NCBI GenBank assembly: GCA_023665575.1
Contig: JAMPDQ010000001.1
Span: 41,424-105,423 of the forward strand
Source of the DNA: Candidatus Amulumruptor caecigallinarius
Lineage (GTDB): Bacteria > Bacteroidota > Bacteroidia > Bacteroidales > Muribaculaceae
Length of the DNA: 64,000 nt
Direction of reading: 5' to 3'
This document shows positions 36,584-46,057 of the stretch, in pieces; position 1 is the stretch's first letter; each line of letters starts with the position of its first letter. The notes below the pieces were generated by a model. That model searched no databases, had not been told where the DNA came from, and worked only from the letters and a program-made list of their open reading frames with translations. Both the position numbers and the translations under genes were made by a program.

Positions 36584-39500
36584 TCATTTCACAAAGGCTT
36601 TTCTGCCGTTTACGATGTAGAGACCCTTCGAAGGATTCTTCACGCGGATGCCGGTGAGTGTGTAGACCACATCGTTCTCGTTGACATCGACGGTCGGGAT
36701 GTTTTCCACGCCGGTGGGCAACGGATAGTCGCCAACTGAGAATGAAACCGACTGCACCTTGCCGCCCTTCTCGTTGTCAAGAAGTTTCACAAAGCTTGCG
36801 TAGGGAGCCACTGTGGATTCGGTGTTCATATAATTCGGCGCGTAAGCGCGTTCGTTGGTGTCTTTGTAATTGTTGAGCAGGTGCATGCCGCTCTCCATTC
36901 CGAGATGCGAGTATGTGCCGTGCAGGGTGGCCACTTCGGGAGCCTCGTTCGACATGATGTCGGTGATCTCAACCTCGGAAACCTCACCGATCACCTTCTT
37001 GCCGCGGAGCATCACGGATTCGGGAGCGCCGTCGAGCTTGACGATGTAGTGGTTGCCGGCCACGATTTCATTGGTGTGTTTGAAGTGGAGCGTAAGCTCG
37101 GTGCCTGTTTCGTCGAGGAAGCTCTTGCTGTAGACATACACGTTGTCGCCGAATGCCGCCTTGGTTTCGTTGCTGTCCATGTTGACGGGAAGCACGATGT
37201 TGTTGAAGCCCTCGTTGAGCGTGAGATTGAGTTTCACGATGGCTGCCTCGGAGGGGTTGTGGTCGCCGACGGTGTTGTCGATTTCCACAACATCGAGCAG
37301 ATGAAGGTTGAGAATGTTTTCAGACTCCTCGAGAGTGTAGCCAAGAACCATATCCTCCTTCTCGCTGAGTTTCGCGTAAACGTTGTATGCGCGGTCTTTC
37401 TCAGCAATGTCTACGGAATATGTTCCGTCGGCGGCGGCGGTGGCGGTGTAGGTCACCATATCCTCGTCGGCGCTGACAAACTTCACTTCGGCGCCGGCAG
37501 CGGGCTGCTCGCCGAGATAAACTGTTCCCGAAACATTGACGGTCTCCACATTGGTCTTGATCATCATGAATTCGGCCTCGAAATCATCGATGTCCATTTT
37601 GCTGAAACGGAGTCCGTATTTCTTGAACTCGGTTGATTCGTTGGCCGGAACAAGAATGACTTTTTTCCATTGGTCGGCTTCGCTGTCTGAGTCGGTATAA
37701 CCGAGATTGTCGGTTTTACGGTCAAATTCCTTCACGAGTTTAACAACATTTCCTTCGCTGTCGAGCTCATAAACACGGAGTTTGGTGTCTTTGTAATAGC
37801 CTAATATCGCTCTTACCTTAATTGAGACCTCACCTTTTACGAGGGGAGTGACGAGCATGTCGTCGTAATCTATGGACTCCCATGTGCTCCAATCTGTAAA
37901 TCCATCCTGTTCGGGCACGGAGAGATATCCGGAATTCTGAACGCCTCCGGTCGAGGAGTAAGAATATTGATAGGATGCGGGCAGATTGTCAGTGATGTGT
38001 CCCCAGCCCTCAGCCACTGCGAATTCAGGATTTGAGGTGTCGATGGGGGTGTTGAAATCAACTACGTAGCCTTCAACAATCTCGACACCGGGATCTTCGC
38101 CATTGCTCTTAACGGTGAATGTATAGCGGAGTTCGGGAGTGGCGTGACCTGCCCCGTTGCCTTCAGCCACAGCTGCGGCATGGTCGTCATCGCCGAGGAG
38201 TCCCTTCTCAATCACAATGCTGTAGGTGCCTTCTGCGCTGACAGCATTTTTGAGATTGAATATGGCGTAGAGAGGCTTGCCGGTGTCTTCATTCTTCTCT
38301 TCTGATTCAACGGGAGTGAGTTCGCCCTCAACGAGAGTTTCAGATTCATTTTCATTCAGGGCATACAGATTAGCTTTGGCAACAGGATTGCCTTCGCTGT
38401 TTTTGATGATGTTGAAGCCTTCTGGAATGCCGAGAGTGACTTTTTCGATTGCTTTCACGCTGCTTCCATCGGCGGGATCAACGCTGGCCGGGGCGGCGTC
38501 ATATGCAGTTTCACCTATGGGAGGAAGCTCACCGAGAAGCACCTCATCGGCCTCGAAATCATCGATGTCCATTTTGCTGAAACGGAGTCCGTATTTCTTG
38601 AACTCGGTTGATTCGTTGGCCGGAACAAGAATGACTTTTTTCCATTGGTCGGCTTCGCTGTCTGAGTCGGTATAACCGAGATTGTCGGTTTTACGGTCAA
38701 ATTCCTTCACGAGTTTAACAACATTTCCTTCGCTGTCGAGCTCATAAACACGGAGTTTGGTGTCTTTGTAATAGCCTAATATCGCTCTTACCTTAATTGA
38801 GACCTCACCTTTTACGAGGGGAGTGACGAGCATGTCGTTGTAATCTATGGTCTCCATTGTGCTCCAATCGTAAATTCCATCCTGTTCGGGCACGGTGAGG
38901 CAGCCGGAGCCGTAGAAACCGCCGGTGGCGTTGTATGTGTATTTTGTATTTTCCGGAAGGTCTGCGATGTGTCCCCAGCCCTCTGCCACGATGAATTCGG
39001 GGTCGGAAGTGTCGATGGGGGTGTCGAAGTCAACCTTGTATTTGTCGCCGGAAGGTCCGGGTTCTTCACCTGATCCGCCGTCTGCTATGGTGTATGTGTA
39101 GCGTAGCTCGGGAGTGGCGTGGCCACCACCCTTTCCATCCATGATGCCGGCTGAATAATCATCATCGCCGAGGAGACCTTTCTCAATCACAACGCGATAT
39201 GAACCGGGAGTTGTGACAGCGTTTTTAAGGTTAAAGACAGCGTAGAGGGGGTAGAATTCGTATTCGGGGTCTTTCTCTTCAGATTCAACTGCGACAATGC
39301 CTGTTTCCACCACGCCTTCGTTGCCGTTGGCGAGCACTTTGTAAACGTTGGCTTTGGTCACGATGTCACCTTTGCTGTTGCGGATAATGTCATAGCCGGA
39401 GGGGATTCCAACTTTAATGATATCGATTTTCTCCACAGTGCTTCCGTCAGCGGGGTCAACTGTTGAGGGAATGACGTCAAAGAGAGTCTCATCCGGGCTT

Positions 39501-41008
39501 TCAATCATGAAAGAGAATGATGTTTCGTTATTGTATGTGCTGCTCTGGTCTGATCCGACAGAGAAATAGTTGTCGGGAATCATAAGTGTGTATGTGCCGG
39601 GAGTAGTGATGGGCTCGAATGTCCATTTCATTTGAGAAGTTGAAACGGCTTCGGGGGCTGAGAGAGTGCGCACCAACTCTTTGTTGCGCACGATGGTAGC
39701 GGTGCCCGACATATACTCCATGGCCTTGTTGTCACTGTTTGATATGGTAATCTCGGAGAGCTCCGTCACAGCAGAGCCGGCGGAGGGGTTTACGCAGGTG
39801 AGGGCGGTTGCGCCGAGGTTGCAGAGCCAATAGATGCTGTAGTTGAAGTTGTCGAAGTCATAGTCGCCGCTACCTTTCACGGGGAGTCCGTTTTTATCTT
39901 CTGCGGTGATGGTGACATTGGCTGTGCCGACAATTTCCTCGAGAATGCCGTCATAAAATTTGAATTGCCATGCCTTAGCATAACCGTCAACATCTGCGGT
40001 GCCAACAGGCTCCCATGTGCCGGCGGTAGGAGTCACGTTCTGCTCCTTGGCATATATGAATGATTTAGGCTTTACCGGGCCGGAATAGAACACTGTGAAG
40101 GGGAAGTCGTAGCTGTTGATGCGATAGTTTTCGGGGTCGGGAGAAACAGACTCCACTACATAGGGGCTATATTTCGTGGGCTCCATGCCGCCAAGATATA
40201 TGACGGATGTCTCAAGGAGTTTACTTTTTTCTCTCTGCTCGGGAGTGGGATATTGGTTTGTGGCCTCATCATATCCGATTCCGCAGAACATCAGTTGCAT
40301 TTCAAATTTATGTCCTTTCATGAGCTTGTGTCCTTCGCCGCCGATTGTGATGAAGGGATCTTTGTTTGCCCATTGGTCAAAATTCTTTTTTCCGGTGCGG
40401 TTGAGATCAAAACGGTTCTCATTTCCCTCGGTCACGTATTTCGGATCGTCGGGGTCGGTAACATCATAGATTTTCCAGCCGATATAGTTTACAGAACTAT
40501 TGTTGGAAGTCTTGAAGCTTACCTGGTTGATGTAGTCGCGGCCGAATGCCATAATAGTTGAACCGGCTTCGGGATTTGCGGATATAAGAGTGATTGGCGC
40601 GAATTCCTCCTCTATGATATTTGGGTCGCTGAGGGTGTAATTCAGCTCAATCTTCGGGTTGCCTTCGCCGTTGCTTAAGAAGGTGCCTTCAGGCACTCTG
40701 AGCATCCATGCCCCGTTTTTCAGGATTTTGCTGTCATCAAACTTTATGCCGAAAGTCCGGGCCTGTAAGCGAGACATGTCGACAATATCGGTGGATGTCA
40801 GCTCTTCGCCCGATTCCAGATGGATTAAATAAGCTTTGGCATCGGACGCCTTTGTCACATTAGAGGAGAATACCATATTGATATTCGCAAAATAATAGCT
40901 GGAGTTCAGCGTCCCTGCCGCCGGATTAACCGTATAGGTAGGGAATGCGGCTGCGGTGATACAGGACAAAGCCAGAAACACTGCCGTCAGTAGAGTTTTA
41001 ATTTTCAT
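36584..41008 (-). CDS. Giant secreted repeat protein with C-terminal sorting-like tail
   Basis: A 1474-residue exported protein of unknown function. It has a signal peptide (residues 1-22) and then repeated beta domains. Two units, beginning PADGSTVEKIDIIKVGIPSG (about residue 515) and PADGSSVKAIEKVTLGIPEG (about residue 840), each lead to a GGHATPELRY/GAGHATPELRY strand and then to a jelly-roll-like (choice-of-anchor) domain starting DFDTPIDTS or DFNTPIDTS. Parts of these units are identical at DNA level. A carboxypeptidase-regulatory-like Ig domain follows near residue 1155 (VSGTVYLGEQPAAGAEVKFV). The C-terminus, VYTLTGIRVKNPSKGLYIVN onward, resembles type IX-type sorting tails. Probably surface-exposed and adhesive; that is inference. 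Confidence 0.8.
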   Translation of the reverse strand: MKIKTLLTAVFLALSCITAAAFPTYTVNPAAGTLNSSYYFANINMVFSSNVTKASDAKAYLIHLESGEELTSTDIVDMSRLQARTFGIKFDDSKILKNGAWMLRVPEGTFLSNGEGNPKIELNYTLSDPNIIEEEFAPITLISANPEAGSTIMAFGRDYINQVSFKTSNNSSVNYIGWKIYDVTDPDDPKYVTEGNENRFDLNRTGKKNFDQWANKDPFITIGGEGHKLMKGHKFEMQLMFCGIGYDEATNQYPTPEQREKSKLLETSVIYLGGMEPTKYSPYVVESVSPDPENYRINSYDFPFTVFYSGPVKPKSFIYAKEQNVTPTAGTWEPVGTADVDGYAKAWQFKFYDGILEEIVGTANVTITAEDKNGLPVKGSGDYDFDNFNYSIYWLCNLGATALTCVNPSAGSAVTELSEITISNSDNKAMEYMSGTATIVRNKELVRTLSAPEAVSTSQMKWTFEPITTPGTYTLMIPDNYFSVGSDQSSTYNNETSFSFMIESPDETLFDVIPSTVDPADGSTVEKIDIIKVGIPSGYDIIRNSKGDIVTKANVYKVLANGNEGVVETGIVAVESEEKDPEYEFYPLYAVFNLKNAVTTPGSYRVVIEKGLLGDDDYSAGIMDGKGGGHATPELRYTYTIADGGSGEEPGPSGDKYKVDFDTPIDTSDPEFIVAEGWGHIADLPENTKYTYNATGGFYGSGCLTVPEQDGIYDWSTMETIDYNDMLVTPLVKGEVSIKVRAILGYYKDTKLRVYELDSEGNVVKLVKEFDRKTDNLGYTDSDSEADQWKKVILVPANESTEFKKYGLRFSKMDIDDFEADEVLLGELPPIGETAYDAAPASVDPADGSSVKAIEKVTLGIPEGFNIIKNSEGNPVAKANLYALNENESETLVEGELTPVESEEKNEDTGKPLYAIFNLKNAVSAEGTYSIVIEKGLLGDDDHAAAVAEGNGAGHATPELRYTFTVKSNGEDPGVEIVEGYVVDFNTPIDTSNPEFAVAEGWGHITDNLPASYQYSYSSTGGVQNSGYLSVPEQDGFTDWSTWESIDYDDMLVTPLVKGEVSIKVRAILGYYKDTKLRVYELDSEGNVVKLVKEFDRKTDNLGYTDSDSEADQWKKVILVPANESTEFKKYGLRFSKMDIDDFEAEFMMIKTNVETVNVSGTVYLGEQPAAGAEVKFVSADEDMVTYTATAAADGTYSVDIAEKDRAYNVYAKLSEKEDMVLGYTLEESENILNLHLLDVVEIDNTVGDHNPSEAAIVKLNLTLNEGFNNIVLPVNMDSNETKAAFGDNVYVYSKSFLDETGTELTLHFKHTNEIVAGNHYIVKLDGAPESVMLRGKKVIGEVSEVEITDIMSNEAPEVATLHGTYSHLGMESGMHLLNNYKDTNERAYAPNYMNTESTVAPYASFVKLLDNEKGGKVQSVSFSVGDYPLPTGVENIPTVDVNENDVVYTLTGIRVKNPSKGLYIVNGRKAFVK
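37572..37863. repeat. Intragenic direct repeat, copy A
   Basis: All 292 bases are identical to 38547-38838 by direct reading; similarity continues past the first mismatch (37864). It encodes part of the second anchor-like domain (about residues 1049-1145) of the giant protein. Confidence 0.93.
38547..38838. repeat. Intragenic direct repeat, copy B
   Basis: Identical to 37572-37863 at an offset of 975 bp, which is 325 codons, so the frame is kept. It encodes about residues 724-820 of the giant protein. Confidence 0.93.
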
Positions 41009-41079
41009 TGATGTTTGGTTTGTGGCCGGATTTTGATCCCCGGCTGTAATGTATAATTGATGTATTTTTGTTTAAACGC

Positions 41080-41087
41080 CAAAGGTA
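41080..41087 (-). promoter_or_regulatory. -7 element for the giant secreted-protein gene
   Basis: TACCTTTG on the minus strand, about 72 nt before the ATG. No TTTG at the usual upstream spacing. Confidence 0.45.
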
Positions 41088-41378
41088 TAAAAATTGAATA
41101 TTAAATTTATCCCCCCCTGTGTTAAAAAATGTTAAAATATAAATTGTGGATTGATTTTAAAGAAAATTGCAGCATTGCGCCAAGCGTACTGCCCCGACTC
41201 AGTCGCTTCTCCGAACGTTGATGATTTGCACTGCCCCACGAAAGGCATAGCGGGTGCGATGGGTTTGGCGCGCCTCACTTCAGCAAGGAGAGGGGAAGTC
41301 GCTCGCGCTCCAACAAATGTTGGAGCGCGAGCGTTTATATTGTGGGCGCGGTGGGTAAGAGCCGCACCTCCCCTCAGC
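41088..41378. other. Intergenic region with a 15-bp perfect hairpin before the NDH-2 gene
   Basis: No gene is supported, although the NDH-2 frame stays open upstream. The main feature is CGCTCGCGCTCCAAC (41300-41314) pairing perfectly with 41319-41333 around a 4-nt AAAT loop, followed by TTTATATT on the plus strand. GAGGGG before it and CCCCTC after it can pair as an outer stem. It has the form of a terminator or attenuator 45 nt before the NDH-2 ATG. Confidence 0.7.
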
Positions 41379-42644
41379 ATGGAAAAGATTGTGATTATAG
41401 GTGGTGGGTTTGCCGGATTGAATCTGTGCAAACACCTTGATGCCTCCAAATATGAGATTTGTCTTGTAGACAGAAACAATTTTCATGGTTTTCCGCCACT
41501 CTTCTATCAAGTGGCTTCATCGGCACTTGTGTCGGCCAACATCTGCTTTCCATTCCGGCGGGAAATCAAGAAGCGCCGGAATGTGTCTTACCACATGGGG
41601 CATGTAAAGAACATTGATTTGGAACGGAAAATAGTTACAACGAGTTATGAGACAATCAGCTACGACAAGTTGGTGCTCGCCGCCGGCTCATCCAACAATT
41701 ATTTCGGCATGGACGGGCTTGACAAAACCACTTTCGGCATAAAGACAGTTGGAGAGGCAGCTCACACGCGCGATGAGATCCTCGACCGATTTGAGCGCGG
41801 AGCCCTCTGCCAAGACAGGGAGCGCCGCCGCCAGCTGCTCAGCTTCCTGGTGGTGGGCGGCGGCCCGTCGGGTGTGGAAATAGCCGGCGCACTCGGCGAG
41901 ATGAAGAAATATATACTGAAAAAGGAGTATCCCGAACTCGACCCTGACGATGTGACCATCACACTGGTGGAGGGTACCTCCAACCTGCTCGGCGCGATGC
42001 GGCCCAAGTCGCGTGAAAAGGCGCTTCAGGGGCTTCGCGACCTGATGGTGAACGTCAGGCTCAACACCATGATGAAGAGCTATGCCGACAAATATGTCAC
42101 CTTCGCCGACGGCCACCGCGAATATTACGAAACATTGATCTGGACTGCCGGAGTGCGCGGCGAGAACATGCCGGGACTTCCGGCAGAGGTGGTCGGTCCC
42201 GGGGCGCGTGTGAAAGTGGACAGATTCAACCGGGTGGTCGGATATGAAGACTCCCTCTATGCCGTGGGAGATATCGCTTTGATGATTAGCGAGAAATATC
42301 CTAAAGGCCATCCGCAGATGGCGCAACCGGCCATACAGCAGGCACGCAACTTGGCGAAAAATCTGAACGCGGGGGAATTCAAGCATGAATTCATATATAA
42401 AGACAAAGGAAGCATGGCCACCATCGGCAAGAAAAAAGCGGTGGCCGACCTCAGCTTTGCATCCTTCTCCGGCCTCTTTGCATGGCTTATATGGCTGGCA
42501 ATCCACTTGATTTCAATATTGGGAATGCGCAACAAGCTGAGTGTCATGACAAGCTGGTTCTGGAACTATCTTTTCTCCAGCACTTCGCTGCGGCTGTTGT
42601 TGCGCCCCACCAAATTCCCTGAACGGCGCCATTGGGGAGATTAG
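41379..42644 (+). CDS. Type II NADH:quinone oxidoreductase (NDH-2)
   Basis: A 421-residue single-subunit, non-proton-pumping NADH dehydrogenase. The start is ATG 41379, where the FAD-binding fold begins (EKIVIIGGGFAGLNLCKHLD); the open frame before it crosses a hairpin and is not conserved. The NADH-binding site is LVVGGGPSGVEIAGALGEMK (about residues 152-171). AVGDIALM near residue 290 contacts FAD. The C-terminal FAWLIWLAIHLISILGMRNK and WFWNYLFSS form the amphipathic membrane-association region. It passes electrons to menaquinone at the inner face of the membrane. A hairpin just upstream could attenuate its mRNA. Confidence 0.93.
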   Translation: MEKIVIIGGGFAGLNLCKHLDASKYEICLVDRNNFHGFPPLFYQVASSALVSANICFPFRREIKKRRNVSYHMGHVKNIDLERKIVTTSYETISYDKLVLAAGSSNNYFGMDGLDKTTFGIKTVGEAAHTRDEILDRFERGALCQDRERRRQLLSFLVVGGGPSGVEIAGALGEMKKYILKKEYPELDPDDVTITLVEGTSNLLGAMRPKSREKALQGLRDLMVNVRLNTMMKSYADKYVTFADGHREYYETLIWTAGVRGENMPGLPAEVVGPGARVKVDRFNRVVGYEDSLYAVGDIALMISEKYPKGHPQMAQPAIQQARNLAKNLNAGEFKHEFIYKDKGSMATIGKKKAVADLSFASFSGLFAWLIWLAIHLISILGMRNKLSVMTSWFWNYLFSSTSLRLLLRPTKFPERRHWGD

Positions 42645-42667
42645 GCCTTTTTATGGAGTCTTAAACC
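42641..42667 (+). repeat. Diverged dispersed repeat copy
   Basis: TTAGGCCTTTTTATGGAGTC followed by TTAAACC resembles the repeat arms elsewhere (AGGCC, TTTTTATG, AGTCTTAA). It overlaps the NDH-2 stop codon. Confidence 0.4.
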
Positions 42668-42752
42668 ATTTGCATTTTGCATGGTCATAATATGAAGGCT
42701 CTGCTTGAGACGGAGCAATATTCCCGACATTGAGGGGTTAAGACATGCGGAA

Positions 42753-43616
42753 ATGAAGAAAATCAAATTAATCATATCGTGTGCCGCACTTATGGTTGCG
42801 GCGAGCGGATGCAGCATGTTCGGGCCGAAAACAAAGACTACGCCCGAACTGCCGCGAGACAGAGAGTATATCACTGTGAAAACATCAGTGAAATCATATT
42901 CGCCTGAAGAAATAAAAAAAGGAATAGTGAAAGGCGATTGGGCGATAGAGTCGGTATATGGCAAGCCGGCAGTAGGGGAGGAGGCTCCGTTCATAAAATT
43001 TGTGCCCTCGGAGCATCGCATCTACGGCAATAACGGCTGCAATGTGATTAATGCCGAATACAGCTATAATCCAAATGATTCCACCATTCGGTTTGACAAG
43101 CTCGCCTCCACAATGATGATGTGTCAGAAGGAGGGGCTCACAGATTATGAAATCAATACGGCACTCGGTGCTGCAAAATATTACACATGGAGAGATGAAA
43201 ATTCCAACTTCTACATCACATTTTACGATGAAACCCGCCGCGAGGTGATGGTGCTGATGCATCAGAATTTTCAGTTTCTCAACGGTGTGTGGCGAGTAGC
43301 AAAGATTGAAGACAAAACAGTGAATGTGGAAGGGATGAAGCTGGTGATAGATGTTGACGAGGGCAAGCTTCACGGCAACACCGGCTGCAACATTATCAAC
43401 GGCAATCTGGAGATAGATATGAATGCTGTCAATTCCATTTCTTTCAGTTCAATAGCGATGACCCGTGCCGCATGTCACGACAGCAGCATGGAAACAGCCC
43501 TGGTGGTGGCTCTTGAGGAGGCCTCGATGGCACGGCCTGTTTCCGGCAATGAAGTGGTGCTTTACGACTCGCGCATGAATCCGGTGCTGACACTTGTGCG
43601 CACCACCGACCGTTAA
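42753..43616 (+). CDS. Lipoprotein with two META (DUF306) domains
   Basis: A 287-residue lipoprotein: the signal peptide from ATG 42753 ends in a lipobox VAASGC with the cysteine near residue 20. Two META-type domains follow, roughly residues 50-165 and 175-285; each has the GNNGCNVINAEY / GNTGCNIINGNLE block and a cysteine in MMMCQKEG or RAACHDSS. The family includes the E. coli heat-shock lipoprotein HslJ. Its role is in the envelope, perhaps in stress tolerance. An earlier in-frame Met (42705) would add 16 residues before the signal peptide. It is followed 10 nt later by an S4-domain gene. Confidence 0.88.
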   Translation: MKKIKLIISCAALMVAASGCSMFGPKTKTTPELPRDREYITVKTSVKSYSPEEIKKGIVKGDWAIESVYGKPAVGEEAPFIKFVPSEHRIYGNNGCNVINAEYSYNPNDSTIRFDKLASTMMMCQKEGLTDYEINTALGAAKYYTWRDENSNFYITFYDETRREVMVLMHQNFQFLNGVWRVAKIEDKTVNVEGMKLVIDVDEGKLHGNTGCNIINGNLEIDMNAVNSISFSSIAMTRAACHDSSMETALVVALEEASMARPVSGNEVVLYDSRMNPVLTLVRTTDR

Positions 43617-43626
43617 TCTGCAGCTT

Positions 43627-44061
43627 ATGGGAAGTGAAGAGAGAATCGACAAGTGGCTATGGGCCATGCGCGTGTTCAAGACCCGCACAATCGCCACCGA
43701 AGCCTGCAAAAAGGGGCGGGTGATGATGGGTGGAGTGGCTGTGAAGCCCTCGCGTGCGGTGAAGCCCGGAGATGTGATTGATGTGAGAAAACCGCCGGTC
43801 ACCTATACATTTCGTGTGAAGGGCGTCACCGGCAACCGGCTCGGCGCGCGCCTTGTGCCTGAATATCTTGAGAACATCACACCGCAGTCGCAATATGACC
43901 TGCTTGAAATGACAAAGATATCCGGCTTCGTGGATCGCAGAAAGGGTCTCGGACGCCCCACCAAAAGAGATTCGCGGGAGTTGTCGAAATTTAAGGAGGA
44001 TACGTATGCCGACACATATTTTCTTGATTTCGAGGATGATTTCGAGGATGACGAAGACTGA
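43627..44061 (+). CDS. S4-domain RNA-binding protein, Hsp15-like
   Basis: A 144-residue protein. The S4 domain is at residues 4-65: ERIDKWLWAMRVFKTRTIAT, then GRVMMGGVAVKPSRAVKPGD. This matches Hsp15 (HslR), which binds stalled 50S subunits carrying peptidyl-tRNA. The C-terminus is basic and then strongly acidic (DFEDDFEDDED). The start at ATG 43627 is used because homology begins at GSEERIDKW; an earlier frame overlaps the META gene. Position between the META lipoprotein and the TPR gene suggests one operon. Confidence 0.9.
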   Translation: MGSEERIDKWLWAMRVFKTRTIATEACKKGRVMMGGVAVKPSRAVKPGDVIDVRKPPVTYTFRVKGVTGNRLGARLVPEYLENITPQSQYDLLEMTKISGFVDRRKGLGRPTKRDSRELSKFKEDTYADTYFLDFEDDFEDDED

Positions 44062-44068
44062 GGCGTGC

Positions 44069-46057
44069 ATGGCGTCGGCAGGGCAATTAAAGAGGCTGCT
44101 GCGCGCGGCATGCGTGCTGGCGGCAGCTTTGGTGTGTGCTCCGGCAATACATGCGCAGATTGATGCCGAGCAGGTGATACGCATCGGACGCAATGTGCTG
44201 GCGATGGATGATTACATGCTCTCCATTCAATATTTCAATCAGGCAATAAAAGCAAAGCCCTATCTGTCTGACCCCTACTATCTGCGCGGACTTGCCAAGC
44301 TGTCGCTTGAAGATTACAAGGGAGCCGAAGAAGATGGCACACTCGCCATAGACCGAAACAAATTCAAGACCGAAAGCTATCGGCTTCGCGGCTTTGCGCG
44401 TCAGTCGCTCGGCAAAGACTCTCTGGCTATTGAAGATTACAACATGGGACTGCGTCATAATCCGCAGGACAAATACTTCCTGTTCTACAAGGCTGTGGCG
44501 CAGACAGAGCTGAAAGATTATGCCGGGGCAGACTCTACATTTTCGTTTCTGCTGAGGATATATCCGCGATTTGAGGAGGGCTACACTGCCCGAGGGCGCC
44601 TTCAGATGGTGCGCGGAGATACGGTTCGCGCCCTCGAGGATGTGTCGAAGGCTATTTCAATGAATCAAAATCTGATACAGCCTTTCCTGCTGCGCGCGGA
44701 GATAGAATCAAAGCAAAAAAACTGGCAGGATGCGCTTAATGATATGGATTATGCGGTGAAACTGCGTCCGCATGAGGCCGATCTATATGTGAACCGTGCA
44801 TATCTGAGATATAACCTTGATGACTATTTCGGGGCAATGGCCGACTACAACTATGCGCTGGAGCTGCAACCCTTTAATAACGCAGCGCTGTATAACCGGG
44901 CATTGTTGAGGTATGAAGTGAAAGACCTCAACCGTGCCGCCCGCGACTTCAATGAGGTGCTGAGGCTGCAACCCGATAATTTTCATGCGCGCTATAATCT
45001 CGGCCTTATAGAGATGGAGCGGGGCAACAATGGGGATGCTTTGCAACAGTTTGACGCAATAGCTCGGAAATATCCGCGCTTCTACCCTGTGTATTACGCG
45101 CGGGCAGAGGCTCTGCGCAGCATGGGCAACATGCGGGCGGCGATGCAGAGTGCGTATCATGCCGATGAGCTTGTGAAATCTTATGTAAAAAATCCGGAGC
45201 GCAATCCGCTTGACCGCCCGGCGATTTTGGCCGGAACATCCAACAACAGCGGCGTCGAGGCTCGCGAAAACGAGAGCGAAGATGAGGTGATGAACCGCTT
45301 CAACCAGCTTGTCACCGTGGGCGGAACCTCCGGCACCCGGCTGGCCTACAATGACAAAATCAAGGGACGCGTGCAGGATCGCAACATGCCCGTTACGCTT
45401 GAGCCAGCATATATGCTGTCGTTTCGCGAAATGCCTCAGTCGCTCCAAACGACATCAAATTATTTCAGAGAACTCGATGAATTCAACAACAGCCGTTATC
45501 TCGCCGGCCGGCTCTCCCTGAGCCCTGACGAGCATGAAGAAAAGAGCTATGATGACATATTTGCCCTTGCCGACTGCTATGACAAAGTGACAAAGCAGCC
45601 CGGGGCTCGCCCGGCCGACTGGCTTGCATTGGGGGTGGCCCGCGCCATGTTGAAAGATTATGACGCCGCCCTCCGCGCGCTCAACAGGGCAATTGAGATG
45701 GTGCCGGGCTTCACAATGGCTTATCTGGAGCGAGCCTTTGTGCTTCAACATTGCGGCGACCCGATGAAAGCGCCGCTCGCTGTCAGCGACTATGACGAAG
45801 CATTGCGACTCAACCCGAGACTGATATATGCATATTTCAACAAGGGAAATCTTTATTACGAACTCGGAGATTACACATCGGCTTTAAGCTGCTATTCGGC
45901 TGCGCTTGAGACTGATTCGCAGTTTGGCGCGGCATATTTCAACAGAGGGCTTACATATCTGAAAATGGGCAACAAGCGCAGAGCATTTGATGATTTGAGC
46001 AAGGCCGGTGAACTTGGAGTGCTCCCCTCATACAATCTTCTCAAACGCATGAAATGA
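44069..46057 (+). CDS. Secreted tetratricopeptide-repeat protein
   Basis: A 662-residue TPR protein with a signal peptide (LLRAACVLAAALVCAPAIHA, cleaved before QIDAEQV). From about residue 35 on there are at least eight TPR units, such as YYLRGLAKLSLEDYKGAEED, LYVNRAYLRYNLDDYFGAMA and YFNKGNLYYELGDYTSALSC, with a non-TPR part near residues 380-500. It is probably a periplasmic scaffold. The start could also be the Met at 44048, which overlaps the S4 gene by 14 nt; I prefer 44069 because it puts the signal peptide at the usual distance. The stop overlaps the next gene as ATGA. Confidence 0.85.
   Translation: MASAGQLKRLLRAACVLAAALVCAPAIHAQIDAEQVIRIGRNVLAMDDYMLSIQYFNQAIKAKPYLSDPYYLRGLAKLSLEDYKGAEEDGTLAIDRNKFKTESYRLRGFARQSLGKDSLAIEDYNMGLRHNPQDKYFLFYKAVAQTELKDYAGADSTFSFLLRIYPRFEEGYTARGRLQMVRGDTVRALEDVSKAISMNQNLIQPFLLRAEIESKQKNWQDALNDMDYAVKLRPHEADLYVNRAYLRYNLDDYFGAMADYNYALELQPFNNAALYNRALLRYEVKDLNRAARDFNEVLRLQPDNFHARYNLGLIEMERGNNGDALQQFDAIARKYPRFYPVYYARAEALRSMGNMRAAMQSAYHADELVKSYVKNPERNPLDRPAILAGTSNNSGVEARENESEDEVMNRFNQLVTVGGTSGTRLAYNDKIKGRVQDRNMPVTLEPAYMLSFREMPQSLQTTSNYFRELDEFNNSRYLAGRLSLSPDEHEEKSYDDIFALADCYDKVTKQPGARPADWLALGVARAMLKDYDAALRALNRAIEMVPGFTMAYLERAFVLQHCGDPMKAPLAVSDYDEALRLNPRLIYAYFNKGNLYYELGDYTSALSCYSAALETDSQFGAAYFNRGLTYLKMGNKRRAFDDLSKAGELGVLPSYNLLKRMK

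Noticed and set aside
37870..39069. Short minus-strand frames inside the giant protein gene
   Set aside because: They lie in other frames over a continuous 1474-codon gene and only mirror its repeats.
41151..41378. N-terminal extension of the NDH-2 frame
   Set aside because: It runs through a perfect hairpin, and the FAD-binding fold begins at 41379.
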